A DNA stretch of 64,000 nucleotides from Clostridiales bacterium (GTDB lineage Bacteria; Bacillota; Clostridia; Oscillospirales; Acutalibacteraceae): the NCBI GenBank assembly GCA_022801595.1, contig JAAWSO010000009.1, positions 1-64,000 on the forward strand. Reading direction: 5' to 3'. Of the stretch, positions 7,283-16,311 are shown one piece after another. Within the stretch, counting starts at the first letter, position 1; each line of letters starts with the position of its first letter. The position numbers were made by a program, and so were the translations under genes. The notes beneath the pieces were generated by a model, which saw nothing but the letters and a program-made list of their open reading frames with translations, did no database searches and was not told the origin of the DNA.

Positions 7283-7938
7283 TCCAGTTTCACATCGGCC
7301 GGTGTTTGGTCAAGGTACGGGTCTTATTTTTTGCCGTGCTGGGATTTTTGCTGTTTTCCAGCATGGGGGAAGGGGCGATTTTTGGGCTTCTGGCGGCGGT
7401 GCTCCATGAATTGGGGCATTTGGGTTTGATGACCCTGTTTGGAGTGCCGCCGCGGGAGGTGCGGCTCAATCCTTTTGGCATTGACATTGTGGAGCAGGAT
7501 GACAGCGGCCGGAGTTACGGAAAGGATTCCCTGATCGCCCTGGCCGGCCCGGCCATTAACATGCTGGCTTGGCTGGCTGGCTGGGGAATCCAGCAGGGTT
7601 TTGGGCTGGATATGGGAGAGTGGATGCTGGCGAATCTGGCCATTGGCCTGATGAATCTGATGCCGGTTGAATCCTTGGATGGCGGGCAGGCGTTGTATGC
7701 GGCCCTTTGTATCAAGTGGAGCGAGGAAACCTCGGCGAAAATCGTGGTGGGGGTTTCCTTTGTAACCCTGGTTCCTTTGGCAACTGCCGGATTTTTCCTA
7801 TTGCTCCAGTCCCATTATAATTTTTCCCTTCTGCTGATCAGCGTGTATCTGATTTTCCTGCTTTTGTGGAAACGGGGGAGGTATTTTACCGGGCAAGAAC
7901 CATTTGCATTCAAAGGGCAAAATCGGTATAATAAATAG
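7279..7938 (+). CDS. M50 site-2-type intramembrane metalloprotease, SpoIVFB-like
   Basis: This 219-residue polytopic protein carries the zinc site HELGH at residues 43-47 and the second metal motif as LMPVESLDGGQ (about residues 128-137, Asp134), a variant of NPDG. Its short length and lack of a PDZ domain match the SpoIVFB subgroup, which in Bacillus cleaves pro-sigma-K inside the mother cell. About six hydrophobic segments are visible. It overlaps the small membrane gene upstream by 4 nt. A SpoIVFB role is plausible in a spore-former, but other group III site-2 proteases look alike, so the symbol is left empty. Confidence 0.82.
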   Translation: MIQFHIGRCLVKVRVLFFAVLGFLLFSSMGEGAIFGLLAAVLHELGHLGLMTLFGVPPREVRLNPFGIDIVEQDDSGRSYGKDSLIALAGPAINMLAWLAGWGIQQGFGLDMGEWMLANLAIGLMNLMPVESLDGGQALYAALCIKWSEETSAKIVVGVSFVTLVPLATAGFFLLLQSHYNFSLLLISVYLIFLLLWKRGRYFTGQEPFAFKGQNRYNK

Positions 7939-7956
7939 GAACTACCGAAGGAAAAC

Positions 7957-9819
7957 TTGGGAAAGGACGTCAAAATTGCCATGAATCAATCCATTGAAAA
8001 GTTATTGCCCCGGGTGCAGAAGCCGGGCCGGTATGTGGGCGGGGAGCTTCATTCCGTTGTGAAACGCAAAGAGGAAGTGGAGGTCCGCTTTGCGTTTTGT
8101 TTCCCAGATACCTACGAGGTGGGAATGTCTCACCTGGGCATGAAAATCCTTTATCATTTGTTTAACCAGCAGGATTATCTTTGGTGCGAGCGGACGTTTG
8201 CGCCGTGGGTGGATATGGAGGAGGAATTGCGCCGCCACCAAATCCCTCTGTTTGCGTTGGAGAGCGGCGACCCATTGGGGGAGTTTGATATCCTGGGCTT
8301 TACCCTGCAATATGAGCTGAGCTATACCAATGTTCTTAACATGCTGGATTTGGCGGGCATCCAGCTTCGTTCCGCAGACCGGAAAGGCTTGAAAAACCTG
8401 GTTGTGGCAGGGGGGCCTTGCGCCTGCAACCCGGAACCTATCGCCGATTTTGTGGACCTGTTTTTCTTGGGGGAAGGGGAAGAGGTGGATCTGGAGGTCA
8501 TTGAGCTGTACCGCCAGTACAAACGGGAACACCGCGGCAAGGAGGAATTCCTCCGGGCAGCCGCGCGAATTGAGGGCGTATATGTGCCGTCCCTGTATCA
8601 AGTGACCTATCGGGAGGATAGCGTCATTGATGCCGTCATTCCAGAACCAGGGGTTCCGGCTACCGTGCGGAAACGGATAGTCAAGGATATGAACCGGGCC
8701 TATTTTCCCGAAACTTTCGTGGTGCCGTCCATTGAAATTGTCCATGACCGGGCAGTCAGTGAGGTGCAGCGGGGCTGTTACCGGGGCTGCCGGTTTTGCC
8801 AGGCGGGATTCATTTACCGGCCGGTGCGGGTTAAGGAAATTGACGTGATTGACCAGCAGTGTCATCTTCTGTGCCAGAACACCGGTTACGATGAAATTTC
8901 CCTGTCCTCTCTGAGCACCAGCGATTACCCGGATATCAACGGCTTGCTGGATGAGCTGTTGGCCTGGACGGAGGAGGAAAAGGTGAATGTTTCCCTGCCG
9001 TCCCAGCGGGTGGACAGCTTTTCCAATGAACTGATGGATAAGCTGAAAACCGTGCGGCGCAGCGGACTGACCTTTGCGCCCGAGGCCGGCACCCAGCGGA
9101 TGCGGGATGTGATCAACAAAAATGTGACCCATGAGCAACTAATGAAAACCGTATCCACTGCGTTTTCCGGTGGCTGGACCACGATTAAGCTGTATTTTAT
9201 GATTGGTTTGCCCACGGAAACCCTGGACGATGTGGCTGGTATTGCTCAGTTGGGCAAGGATGTGGTGGACGCGTTTTACGCTACCCCCAACCATTCCAAA
9301 GGCCAAGTGAAGGTGACGGTCAGCGCGTCCTCCTTTGTGCCCAAAGCATTCACGCCTTTCCAGTGGGAGCCGCAGGATTCCATTGAAACCCTTCATCAAA
9401 AACAGGAGCATTTGGTTCGCTCCGTGCCCAGCCGGAAAATTACCTGCAACTGGCACGACGCGGATACTAGCTTTTTGGAAGGGGTATTTGCCCGGGGCGA
9501 TCGCCGTTTAGGAGCCGTGCTGGAAGAAGCCCACCGCCGTGGCTGCAAAATGGACGGCTGGTCCGAGTATTTCTCTTTGCCCAAGTGGTTGGAAGTCTTT
9601 GAGGCTTGCGGCGTGGATCCGACCTTTTACAACCAGCGCCGCCGCAGCTTTGACGAGGTGCTGCCCTGGGATCATTTGGACTATGGAATCAAAAAATCGT
9701 TCCTGATCGAAGAATGTAAGGCGGCTTATGCCAACGCCGTGTCACCGGATTGCAAGCAGGCTTGTTCCGCCTGCGGCGCGGCTTGCTTTGGAGGAGGGAT
9801 CTGCTTTGAAACACGTTAG
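7957..9819 (+). CDS. TIGR03960-type B12-binding/radical SAM protein
   Basis: This 620-residue protein has an N-terminal B12-binding-like region (about residues 40-200, with CFPDTYEVGMSHLGMKILYH) and a radical SAM core with the cluster motif CYRGCRFC (Cys 274, 278, 281). Clostridia encode this protein next to a DUF2344 partner, as here, where the next gene overlaps it. The pair is often fused in other species; its role is unproven but is thought to be RNA or protein modification. The C-terminus is cysteine-rich (CKQACSACGAACFGGGICF). The start is uncertain: TTG at 7957 has AAGGA 4-5 nt upstream, while ATG at 7981 has no close SD. Confidence 0.9.
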   Translation: MGKDVKIAMNQSIEKLLPRVQKPGRYVGGELHSVVKRKEEVEVRFAFCFPDTYEVGMSHLGMKILYHLFNQQDYLWCERTFAPWVDMEEELRRHQIPLFALESGDPLGEFDILGFTLQYELSYTNVLNMLDLAGIQLRSADRKGLKNLVVAGGPCACNPEPIADFVDLFFLGEGEEVDLEVIELYRQYKREHRGKEEFLRAAARIEGVYVPSLYQVTYREDSVIDAVIPEPGVPATVRKRIVKDMNRAYFPETFVVPSIEIVHDRAVSEVQRGCYRGCRFCQAGFIYRPVRVKEIDVIDQQCHLLCQNTGYDEISLSSLSTSDYPDINGLLDELLAWTEEEKVNVSLPSQRVDSFSNELMDKLKTVRRSGLTFAPEAGTQRMRDVINKNVTHEQLMKTVSTAFSGGWTTIKLYFMIGLPTETLDDVAGIAQLGKDVVDAFYATPNHSKGQVKVTVSASSFVPKAFTPFQWEPQDSIETLHQKQEHLVRSVPSRKITCNWHDADTSFLEGVFARGDRRLGAVLEEAHRRGCKMDGWSEYFSLPKWLEVFEACGVDPTFYNQRRRSFDEVLPWDHLDYGIKKSFLIEECKAAYANAVSPDCKQACSACGAACFGGGICFETR

Positions 9820-10465
9820 AATTTGGTTTTCCAAAACTGGAGCCGCCAAGTATATTTCTCATCTGGACTTAAACCGATGTATGGACCGGGCGATGCACAA
9901 AGCCAAGATTCCTCTTTGGTATACGGAGGGCTTTCATCCCCATGCGTTTCTCACGTTTGCCCTGCCGCTGTCCCTGTTTATGGACGGCCGCCGGGAATCC
10001 ATGGACATCAAACTGGAAGAGGAGATGGAACGGGAAGAGCTGATGGCTCGTCTTAATGGGGCGCTGCCACCGGATATCCGAGTATTTGATGTGACGGAAC
10101 CGGTGATGAAACCGGGAAAAATCGCTTACGCTTCCTTTGTGGCTTTGGCGGAGCCGGAAGGGGAATCGCCGGAAGCCCTGCTGCTGAGCCAGATGCAGGC
10201 GCTGCTCTGCCGGGAAGAAATCGTGGTGGAGAAGCGGACCAAGTCCGGGGTCAAGGAAGTGAATATCCAGCCGTTTTTCACAGAAGTGGAACTGGCGGTG
10301 GAAAACGGCAAAGTCAAAATGGCCATGACCCTTCCGGCAGGCAGCACGGAAAACATCAATCCCGCTTTATTTTTTGAAGCGCTCAAACAGTACCAGGGCT
10401 GTGAGCCCTATGTTCAGATGGAGCGTACCGGCCTCTATGACGCCTCTATGACGCCATTTGCCTAA
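9806..10465 (+). CDS. TIGR03936/DUF2344 radical-SAM partner protein
   Basis: This 219-residue protein begins MKHVRIWFSKTGAAKYISHL, has the conserved EGFHPHAFLTFALPL block (about residues 40-54), and matches the DUF2344 family, which is either fused or adjacent to TIGR03960 radical SAM proteins. TTG at 9806 is the start because GGAGGAGGG ends 6 nt upstream and the family begins at this residue. It overlaps the radical SAM gene by 14 nt, showing tight coupling. The combined system is widespread in Clostridia and lacks an experimentally fixed substrate. Confidence 0.88.
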   Translation: MKHVRIWFSKTGAAKYISHLDLNRCMDRAMHKAKIPLWYTEGFHPHAFLTFALPLSLFMDGRRESMDIKLEEEMEREELMARLNGALPPDIRVFDVTEPVMKPGKIAYASFVALAEPEGESPEALLLSQMQALLCREEIVVEKRTKSGVKEVNIQPFFTEVELAVENGKVKMAMTLPAGSTENINPALFFEALKQYQGCEPYVQMERTGLYDASMTPFA

Positions 10466-10489
10466 TGGCTGTTTTTGTAAAAAATAAGG

Positions 10490-10518
10490 TTGCATTTTTG
10501 GGGATGTTGTGGTATGAT
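10490..10518 (+). promoter_or_regulatory. Sigma-A promoter of rplS
   Basis: TTGCAT (10490-10495) and TATGAT (10513-10518) with a 17-nt spacer, about 165 nt before the rplS ATG. Confidence 0.75.
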
Positions 10519-10524
10519 ACTAAA

Positions 10525-10684
10525 AGCATCTGAGCGCAGGGGAAGTTTTCCGCTGCGGGCCGTCACAAGTGTGATGGGGATTGATGCCTGGCAAGCTTGC
10601 CAAGACATTCAAGCGGGTATTCCTCTGTCTGCAAGGGTTTTTGACGCGGAACATGAATACCGGAACATTTAGGAGGATTTATTC
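10525..10684 (+). promoter_or_regulatory. rplS 5' leader, candidate L19 autoregulatory leader
   Basis: About 160 nt separate the predicted transcription start from rplS. Many Firmicutes have a structured leader here bound by ribosomal protein L19. Short complementary segments are visible (GCGCAGGGGAAG with TTTTCCGCTGC near 10535-10556, and GGCAAGCTTGCC at 10588-10599, a perfect palindrome). A 60-codon frame in this region has no family resemblance and is treated as leader RNA. Confidence 0.5.
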
Positions 10685-11029
10685 ATGGATGCATTGAAGT
10701 TGATTGCACAGGATTCCTTAAAGAAGGAAGTGCCACAAATCGAGATTGGTGATACTATCAAAATCGACGTAAACATTCGCGAGGGCGAGAGAGAAAGAAT
10801 TCAGGTTTTTGAGGGTACCGTAATCGCTCGCAAGGGCAGCGGCATTTCCGAAACCTTTACTGTAAGACGCGTTTCCTACGGCGTTGGTGTAGAGAGAGTA
10901 TTCCCAATCCATTCCCCAAACGTACAGGGCATCAAGCTGGTACGCAAGGGTCATGTGCGCAGAGCGAAGCTCTACTATCTGCGTGACAGAGTGGGTAAGG
11001 CTGCAAAGCTCAGAGAAAAAATCAGATAA
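10685..11029 (+). CDS. rplS: 50S ribosomal protein L19
   Basis: This 114-residue protein has the L19 signatures [27 protein letters not shown] split across residues 22-48, [21 protein letters not shown], and the basic C-terminus [19 protein letters not shown]19 sits at the 30S-50S interface of the ribosome. The SD AGGAGG is 8 nt before the ATG. It has its own promoter and a terminator right behind it, and it heads the conserved rplS-lepB-rbgA-rnhB-yraN order. Confidence 0.98.
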   Translation: MDALKLIAQDSLKKEVPQIEIGDTIKIDVNIREGERERIQVFEGTVIARKGSGISETFTVRRVSYGVGVERVFPIHSPNVQGIKLVRKGHVRRAKLYYLRDRVGKAAKLREKIR

Positions 11030-11036
11030 CGCATAC

Positions 11037-11066
11037 AAAAGGGGACATGAAGGTGTCCCTTTTTTG
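11037..11066 (+). terminator. Terminator after rplS
   Basis: Stem AAAGGGGACA with TGTCCCTTT around TGAAGG, then T6. lepB begins 77 nt later, so read-through may feed the downstream cluster. Confidence 0.8.
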
Positions 11067-11142
11067 CTATTTTACGATTGGATTTTATGGCGCCGTGGGA
11101 ACCAGCTTTGTATTCCCACAGGCAAAAGGAGGCTGCGCTCCC

Positions 11143-11793
11143 ATGAGCAAAGAGAAGAAAAATGAAAAGGAAGCCCTGGCCGCAACCGAAGGCGGGGCGC
11201 GCAGCGGCGCGATCCGCAGCGAGGGACGGTTAGGTTCGTTTGAATGGGTGGAATCCCTGATTATTGCCATCATTGTGGTGGGCGTGATCTTCACCTTTGT
11301 ATTCCGCATTATCACCGTCAATGGACAATCCATGTTCCCCAATCTCCACAACAACGACCGCTTGGTGGTTTCGAGCTGGTTTTACAACCCATCGAAAGGG
11401 GATGTGGTGATCTTAAAACGGACCGAAGGGCTCAACGAACCCATTGTTAAACGGGTGATCGCAACGGAGGGGGACAAGGTGGCGATTCACGACGGCTATG
11501 TGTATCTCAATGACCAGCGTTTGGATGAAACCGCTTATTTGGATGAAAGTGTGGAAACCTTAATGCCCAATACCCACGCGGAATTGATGGGCGAGCTGGA
11601 AGACGGGATGGTGGTGCCGGAGGGCTGTATCTTTGTGTTAGGCGACAACCGGGGGGACTCGATGGACAGCCGGTATACGGCGGTAGGGATGGTAGACAAG
11701 CGGTATGTGCTGGGCAAAGCTCAGTTTACCATTTTCCCATTCTCCCGGTTTGGCGGGGTCGCGGATGAAGCGGCTGTCCCGGTCAATGGATAA
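11143..11793 (+). CDS. lepB: Type I signal peptidase
   Basis: This 216-residue membrane enzyme removes signal peptides from exported proteins. It has one N-terminal membrane segment (about residues 38-57), the catalytic serine in NGQSMFP (Ser63), the general-base lysine in PIVKRVIA (Lys103), and the SPase box GDNRGDSMDSR near residues 172-182. The N-terminus is a 30-residue charged cytoplasmic tail. ATG at 11143 is chosen because AAGGAGG lies about 11 nt upstream; a longer frame from 11047 runs back into the rplS terminator. It lies between rplS and rbgA, as in many Firmicutes. Confidence 0.95.
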   Translation: MSKEKKNEKEALAATEGGARSGAIRSEGRLGSFEWVESLIIAIIVVGVIFTFVFRIITVNGQSMFPNLHNNDRLVVSSWFYNPSKGDVVILKRTEGLNEPIVKRVIATEGDKVAIHDGYVYLNDQRLDETAYLDESVETLMPNTHAELMGELEDGMVVPEGCIFVLGDNRGDSMDSRYTAVGMVDKRYVLGKAQFTIFPFSRFGGVADEAAVPVNG

Positions 11794-11825
11794 GGAAAAG
11801 CCGCACAGAAAGGACGGTGGAGCCA

Positions 11826-12701
11826 ATGCGTGAAGCCCAATCCATCCAGTGGTTTCCGGGTCATATGACCAAAACCAAACGGCAGATGGAAAAAACATTA
11901 AAATTAGTGGACGCGGTGGCGGAGATTGTAGACGCGCGGATTCCGGTCAGCAGCCGGAACCCGATTTTGGATCAATTGGTTAAAAATAAGCCCCGTGTCA
12001 TCTTGCTGAATAAAGCGGATATGGCAGACCCAGCCCAGACTGCCCGCTGGATTGACCACTATCAATCCCAGGGAATCCTAGCCATTGGGGTGGACTGCCG
12101 CAGTGGAAAAGGGCTCAACCAATTGATTCCCACCATCCGCACGGTCCTGAAGGACAAGATCGCTTCCTGGGCAGCGAAAGGCATGGTCGGACGCACCATC
12201 CGGGTTATGGTGGTGGGCATTCCCAACGTGGGAAAATCCTCCCTGATTAACCGGATGGCCAAGGGCAGCAAAGCCAATGTGGAAGACCGTCCCGGCGTGA
12301 CCCGGAACAACCGGTGGTTCACCATTTCCAAAGGCTTTGAGCTGCTGGACACCCCTGGTGTGCTGTGGCCTAAATTTGAGGACAAGCTGGTGGGCGAGCA
12401 TTTGGCTTTTACCGGAGCGGTGCGGGACGAGGTGGTGGACCTGGAATGGCTGGCCTGCCGTTTGATCGAGGAGCTGAAAGGGATCTATCCACAGGCTTTG
12501 AAGGAGCGCTATAAAATGCAGGAGGTTGATCTTGCACCTCTGCCGGGTTACGAGATTTTGGAGATCATCGGGAAAAACCGGGGGATGCTCATTTCCGGCG
12601 GGGAAATCAACACCGAGCGGGCTGCCATTGCGGTGCTGGATGAATTTCGCAGCGCTAAGCTGGGCCGGATTACCTTGGAACAGGTCAAAGAAAGGGCGTA
12701 A
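11826..12701 (+). CDS. rbgA: Ribosome biogenesis GTPase RbgA/YlqF
   Basis: RbgA is a circularly permuted GTPase needed for a late step of 50S assembly. The G motifs appear in permuted order: NKAD (G4, about residue 61), then the P-loop GIPNVGKSS (G1, about residues 134-142), and DTPG (G3). The N-terminus [10 protein letters not shown] is the family signature. The 291-residue length is typical. ATG at 11826 is preferred over a GTG at 11817, which would lie only 2 nt from AAAGGA. It is part of the rplS-lepB-rbgA-rnhB run. Confidence 0.95.
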   Translation: MREAQSIQWFPGHMTKTKRQMEKTLKLVDAVAEIVDARIPVSSRNPILDQLVKNKPRVILLNKADMADPAQTARWIDHYQSQGILAIGVDCRSGKGLNQLIPTIRTVLKDKIASWAAKGMVGRTIRVMVVGIPNVGKSSLINRMAKGSKANVEDRPGVTRNNRWFTISKGFELLDTPGVLWPKFEDKLVGEHLAFTGAVRDEVVDLEWLACRLIEELKGIYPQALKERYKMQEVDLAPLPGYEILEIIGKNRGMLISGGEINTERAAIAVLDEFRSAKLGRITLEQVKERA

Positions 12702-12706
12702 CGACA

Positions 12707-13318
12707 ATGGAACAAATCGACTGGTTCGCTTATGAAGAAGCGGCAAAAAAGCGGGGGTTTTCCAGGATTTGCGGCATTGATGAAGCAGGGCGGGGTCCAT
12801 TGGCCGGCCCTGTTTTCGCCGCTGCGGTGATCTTGCCGCAAGGCTGCGTCATAGAGGGACTCAACGATTCCAAGAAGCTAAGCGAGAAAAAGCGGGAGGC
12901 GCTGTTTGACGAAATCCAAGCCAAGGCGCTGGGCTACTCCATCGCATTTGCGACGGAGCAGGAAATCGACCAAATTAATATTTTACAGGCCACTTATTTG
13001 GCCATGGAGCGGGCTTGCCAGAGCTTGCCGGAACCGGCGGATTACGCTTTGGTGGACGGCAATCGGATGCCTCCCATGCTTGGCGTTGCCGGGGAAACCG
13101 TGGTGAAAGGGGACGCGCGAAGCGCCAGCATCGCGGCAGCGTCGATTTTGGCCAAGGTGAGCCGGGATCGTGTCATGTTAGAGATCGACCGGCTGTATCC
13201 CGAATATCAATTTGCCAAGCACAAAGGCTATGGCACCAAAGCGCACCGGGAGGCCTTGCTGGAGCATGGCCCTTGTCCGGTGCATCGAAAAACCTTTTTA
13301 AAAAAGATCCTGGGGTGA
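12707..13318 (+). CDS. rnhB: Ribonuclease HII
   Basis: RNase HII removes ribonucleotides from DNA:RNA duplexes. The 203-residue protein has the catalytic pair Asp25-Glu26 in [13 protein letters not shown], a third acidic residue Asp117 in ALVDGNRMP, and the conserved [12 protein letters not shown] block. It starts 5 nt after rbgA, and the two genes are neighbours in most Firmicutes. The length and motifs are complete. Confidence 0.96.
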   Translation: MEQIDWFAYEEAAKKRGFSRICGIDEAGRGPLAGPVFAAAVILPQGCVIEGLNDSKKLSEKKREALFDEIQAKALGYSIAFATEQEIDQINILQATYLAMERACQSLPEPADYALVDGNRMPPMLGVAGETVVKGDARSASIAAASILAKVSRDRVMLEIDRLYPEYQFAKHKGYGTKAHREALLEHGPCPVHRKTFLKKILG

Positions 13319-13322
13319 TACG

Positions 13323-13706
13323 ATGGCGGCTCAAACCGGACAGGTTGGAGAAGAAGCGGTAGCCCGTTGGCTGTGGGAGAATGGGTATGTCATTTTGGAC
13401 AGGAACTATCACAGCCGCTATGGAGAAATTGACATAATCGCCCGGGATGAAACGTATCTTGTATTTGTTGAAGTGAAAACCAGGGACGCCGCCCGGAAAG
13501 CGGAGCCACAAGAGGCGGTGACGGCTTCCAAGCAGCGGAAACTGATCCAAACCGCTTTGCTGTACTTACAAACAAAACCGGAATTTCAAAATTTCCAGCC
13601 CCGGTTCGATGTGGCAGGGGTGACGGTAGCAGGAACAGACGTGAAAACCGTCCGCTATTTTGCGGGCGCATTCGGATTGGACTGTGAGGGAGGGGAATTT
13701 TTTTGA
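13323..13706 (+). CDS. yraN: UPF0102 family protein YraN, predicted endonuclease fold
   Basis: This 127-residue protein has the family motifs GEEAVARWL near the N-terminus, YGEIDIIARD (about residues 37-46) and LVFVEVKTRD. These are the acidic/lysine residues typical of the restriction-endonuclease-like (PD-D/ExK) fold. The function is unproven, with proposed roles in recombination or natural transformation. It follows rnhB by 4 nt. Its stop overlaps the presumed TTG start of the dipeptidase gene, and a terminator hairpin follows within 45 nt. Confidence 0.9.
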   Translation: MAAQTGQVGEEAVARWLWENGYVILDRNYHSRYGEIDIIARDETYLVFVEVKTRDAARKAEPQEAVTASKQRKLIQTALLYLQTKPEFQNFQPRFDVAGVTVAGTDVKTVRYFAGAFGLDCEGGEFF

Positions 13707-14695
13707 AATCCACGTTTCTGCAAGGCCGGGAAATTCCCGGCTTTTTTGCCCAGGGATGCCGCCGTTTACTGGGGGTATTTGACCTGCATTGCGATACCAT
13801 TACCGAGTGTGAGATTCAGCGTCAGGAGCTGCGGGAAAATCAGCTTCATCTTTCTTTGGAGCGAGGCCGTAGATACACCCCTTGGGCGCAGTGTTTTGCC
13901 ATTTGGATTCCCGATGAAATGAGAGGGAATGCAGCGATAGACTGGTTTGGGCGGATTTACCGCCGGTTCCAGGAGGAGCTGCGGAAGAATGCCGACTGGA
14001 TGCTGGCCTGCAAAACCAAAGAGGATTTGCTCCAGGCGGAACAGGAAAGAAAGTGCGCCGCGATTCTTACGGTAGAAGGCGGCGCGGCTTTGGCAGGGGA
14101 TTTATCCCGGGTCAAGACGCTGGCGGACTGCGGGGTGCGGATGCTGACCTTGACCTGGAACGGTTCCTGTGAACTGGGGGACGGGGCTCTGGTGGCCAAC
14201 CCCAAGGGGCTGACGGAATTTGGCCAGGCGGCCATTCCAGAACTGGAGCGGTGCGGCATTTTGCTGGATGTGTCCCATGCCAGCGAGCCTTTATTTTACC
14301 AAGTGGCCCAACGAGCGACCCGGCCGTTTCTCGCTACCCATTCCAATGCCAAAACGGTGTGTGATCATCCCCGAAACCTGACCGATTCCCAGTTCCAGAT
14401 TCTGAAGGAGCAGGGCGGTTTGGTGGGGCTCAATTTTTATCCGCCTTTTCTGACTGACCGTTCCCAAGCTGGCTTGGATGATATTTTGCGCCACGCGGAG
14501 CATTTTTTATCCTTAGGCGGGGAAGACGTGTTGGCTTTGGGCAGTGATTTTGACGGCGCCGCCATGCCGAAAGGAATGGAAGGAGTCCAATCTTTGGAGC
14601 GACTGGCGGAGCATTTTGCGAAATCCGGCTATCCAAATTGGCTGATTGAAAAAATATTTTACAAAAATGCAAGGAATTTTTTGGTTTCTCTTTGA
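13703..14695 (+). CDS. Membrane-dipeptidase family (M19) zinc dipeptidase
   Basis: This protein of about 330 residues carries the M19 metal motif FDLHCDT near residues 26-32, a bridging glutamate in TVEGG, the histidine segments DVSHAS and ATHSNAK, and the C-terminal GSDFDG. M19 enzymes cleave dipeptides, often with D-residues, using two zinc ions. No signal peptide is clear, so a cytoplasmic location is likely. TTG at 13703 is the only in-frame start with a good SD (GGAGGGG, 7 nt). That choice places a canonical terminator hairpin (13725-13747) inside codons 8-15. An earlier or lost start cannot be excluded. Confidence 0.85.
   Translation: MKSTFLQGREIPGFFAQGCRRLLGVFDLHCDTITECEIQRQELRENQLHLSLERGRRYTPWAQCFAIWIPDEMRGNAAIDWFGRIYRRFQEELRKNADWMLACKTKEDLLQAEQERKCAAILTVEGGAALAGDLSRVKTLADCGVRMLTLTWNGSCELGDGALVANPKGLTEFGQAAIPELERCGILLDVSHASEPLFYQVAQRATRPFLATHSNAKTVCDHPRNLTDSQFQILKEQGGLVGLNFYPPFLTDRSQAGLDDILRHAEHFLSLGGEDVLALGSDFDGAAMPKGMEGVQSLERLAEHFAKSGYPNWLIEKIFYKNARNFLVSL
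13725..13747 (+). terminator. Terminator-shaped hairpin inside the start of the dipeptidase gene
   Basis: GCCGGG and CCCGGC close a five-base loop AAATT and are followed at once by TTTTTT. This is a textbook intrinsic terminator placed just after yraN but within the first codons of the dipeptidase reading frame. Confidence 0.7.
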
Positions 14696-14720
14696 CATTG
14701 AAGCCGTTCTATTATAAAAT
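14692..14720 (+). promoter_or_regulatory. Sigma-A promoter of thrC
   Basis: TTGACA (14692-14697) overlaps the dipeptidase stop codon; TAAAAT (14715-14720) lies 17 nt downstream, with an alternative TATAAA at 14713-14718. The thrC start follows about 55 nt later. Confidence 0.7.
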
Positions 14721-14774
14721 AATAAATAAAATCGTTTGAATTGTGAAAAAATCACGACAATGGAGGGGAAAACC

Positions 14775-16289
14775 TTGAATTATAAAGGTACAAGAGACGC
14801 AACGATTACAACAACTGCCGCACAAGCGATTGTGCAGGGGATTTCCAAGGATGGGGGATTGTTTGTCCCGGAGACATTGCCGTCCTATTCGTATGCCGAC
14901 CTGGTTGCCATGAAAGACATGCAGTACACCGAGCGGGCTGCCCGTGTACTGTCGGACTTTCTGCCGGAATTTTCCGCGGAAGAAATTAAGGAATGTGTTT
15001 CCGCCGCCTATGCCGCGGAAAAATTCTCCGGCGGTCATCCGGCTCCTGTAGTGTCCGTGCGCAACGGCGATACTACCATGAACGTGTTGGAGCTGTGGCA
15101 CGGTCCAACCTGCGCGTTTAAAGATATGGCGCTGCAGTTGTTGCCTCACCTGCTGACCCATTCTCTGAAGAAAACCAAGTGCGACAAAACCGCGGTGATT
15201 CTGGTGGCAACCTCCGGCGATACCGGCAAGGCTGCTTTGGAAGGCTTCAAAGATGTGGAAAACACAAAGATTTTGGTGTTTTATCCAGAAAACGGCGTCA
15301 GCCCGATGCAGAAGCGTCAGATGAACACCCAGGAAGGCGAGAACGTCAGCGTATGCGCCATTGAGGGAAACTTTGACGACGCTCAAACTGGTGTGAAACG
15401 AATTTTTGTGGATCCGGCAGTCAATGAAAAGCTGAATCAAAATGGGATGCTGTTCTCCAGCGCTAATTCCATCAACTGGGGCCGTCTGTTGCCACAGATC
15501 GTTTATTATTTCTCAGCTTACTGCGACCTGATGGCCAAAGGCATTTTGACCCAGGAAGGTGAGAAGATCAACCTTGTGGTGCCAACCGGGAATTTCGGCA
15601 ATATCCTGGCCGGTTACTACGCCATGAAAATGGGGCTGCCAGTGAACAAATTGATTTGCGCTTCCAATTCCAACAATGTCCTCACCGAATTTTTGAATAC
15701 CGGCGTGTATGACCGGAACCGGGCGTTCCACGCGACGATTTCCCCTTCCATGGATATTCTGATTTCCAGCAACCTGGAGCGTCTGCTGTATGACGTGACT
15801 GGCCATGACGCTGGGAAGGTAGCGGGCTGGATGCAGGAGCTGAATACTACCGGCCGTTACCAGGTGGATGACGAAACCTTTGCCAAACTGAAGGCGGTAT
15901 TCTGTGGCGCTTACTGCGACGACGAAACCACCAAGGCGACCATCAAGGAAGTTTTTCAGGGCGCGGGCTATCTTTGCGATACGCATACAGCGGTAGCGGT
16001 CAACGCTTACGAGCAGTATTTGGCTAAAACTGGAGACAAAGCCACCCAGACGGTTGTGGTGTCCACGGCAAGCCCTTATAAATTTGCCGACGCAGTGCTG
16101 TCTGCGGTTTCCGATTCTTATGACAGCGGCAAGAGCGAGTTTGAAAAGGTAGAGGAACTGGCGCAGGAAACCAAGACCGAAATCCCGGCTCCCATTGCCG
16201 GCTTGGAGCAAAAGCAAGTGCGGTTCCAGAACCGGTGCAAAAAAGAAAATATGAGTGACGTCCTTCTTCAAATGGTCCATTTGAAATAA
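14775..16289 (+). CDS. thrC: Threonine synthase
   Basis: This PLP enzyme converts O-phosphohomoserine to threonine. The protein has 504 residues and begins MNYKGTRDATI. The PLP lysine lies in CAFKDMALQ (Lys116), and the phosphate-binding region is TSGDTGKAAL (about residues 148-157). The length fits the fungal/Clostridia-type thrC. TTG at 14775 is chosen because GGAGGGG is 6 nt upstream and homologues start with MNYKSTRG-like sequence; an ATG at 14736 lies between the promoter and this SD. It is preceded by its own promoter. No T-box or threonine attenuator is evident in the short leader. Confidence 0.95.
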   Translation: MNYKGTRDATITTTAAQAIVQGISKDGGLFVPETLPSYSYADLVAMKDMQYTERAARVLSDFLPEFSAEEIKECVSAAYAAEKFSGGHPAPVVSVRNGDTTMNVLELWHGPTCAFKDMALQLLPHLLTHSLKKTKCDKTAVILVATSGDTGKAALEGFKDVENTKILVFYPENGVSPMQKRQMNTQEGENVSVCAIEGNFDDAQTGVKRIFVDPAVNEKLNQNGMLFSSANSINWGRLLPQIVYYFSAYCDLMAKGILTQEGEKINLVVPTGNFGNILAGYYAMKMGLPVNKLICASNSNNVLTEFLNTGVYDRNRAFHATISPSMDILISSNLERLLYDVTGHDAGKVAGWMQELNTTGRYQVDDETFAKLKAVFCGAYCDDETTKATIKEVFQGAGYLCDTHTAVAVNAYEQYLAKTGDKATQTVVVSTASPYKFADAVLSAVSDSYDSGKSEFEKVEELAQETKTEIPAPIAGLEQKQVRFQNRCKKENMSDVLLQMVHLK

Positions 16290-16311
16290 GGCCAAATAGA
16301 AAGAGGCTGTT

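Noticed and set aside
8002-9138. Long antisense frames opposite the radical SAM gene, tig (17422-18843) and hslO (28301-29746)
   Set aside because: They are mirror frames of well-supported genes in moderate-GC sequence, with no family resemblance.
10490-10672. Plus-strand frame of 60 codons upstream of rplS
   Set aside because: It overlaps the rplS promoter at its very start and the leader region, and has no SD; treated as leader RNA.
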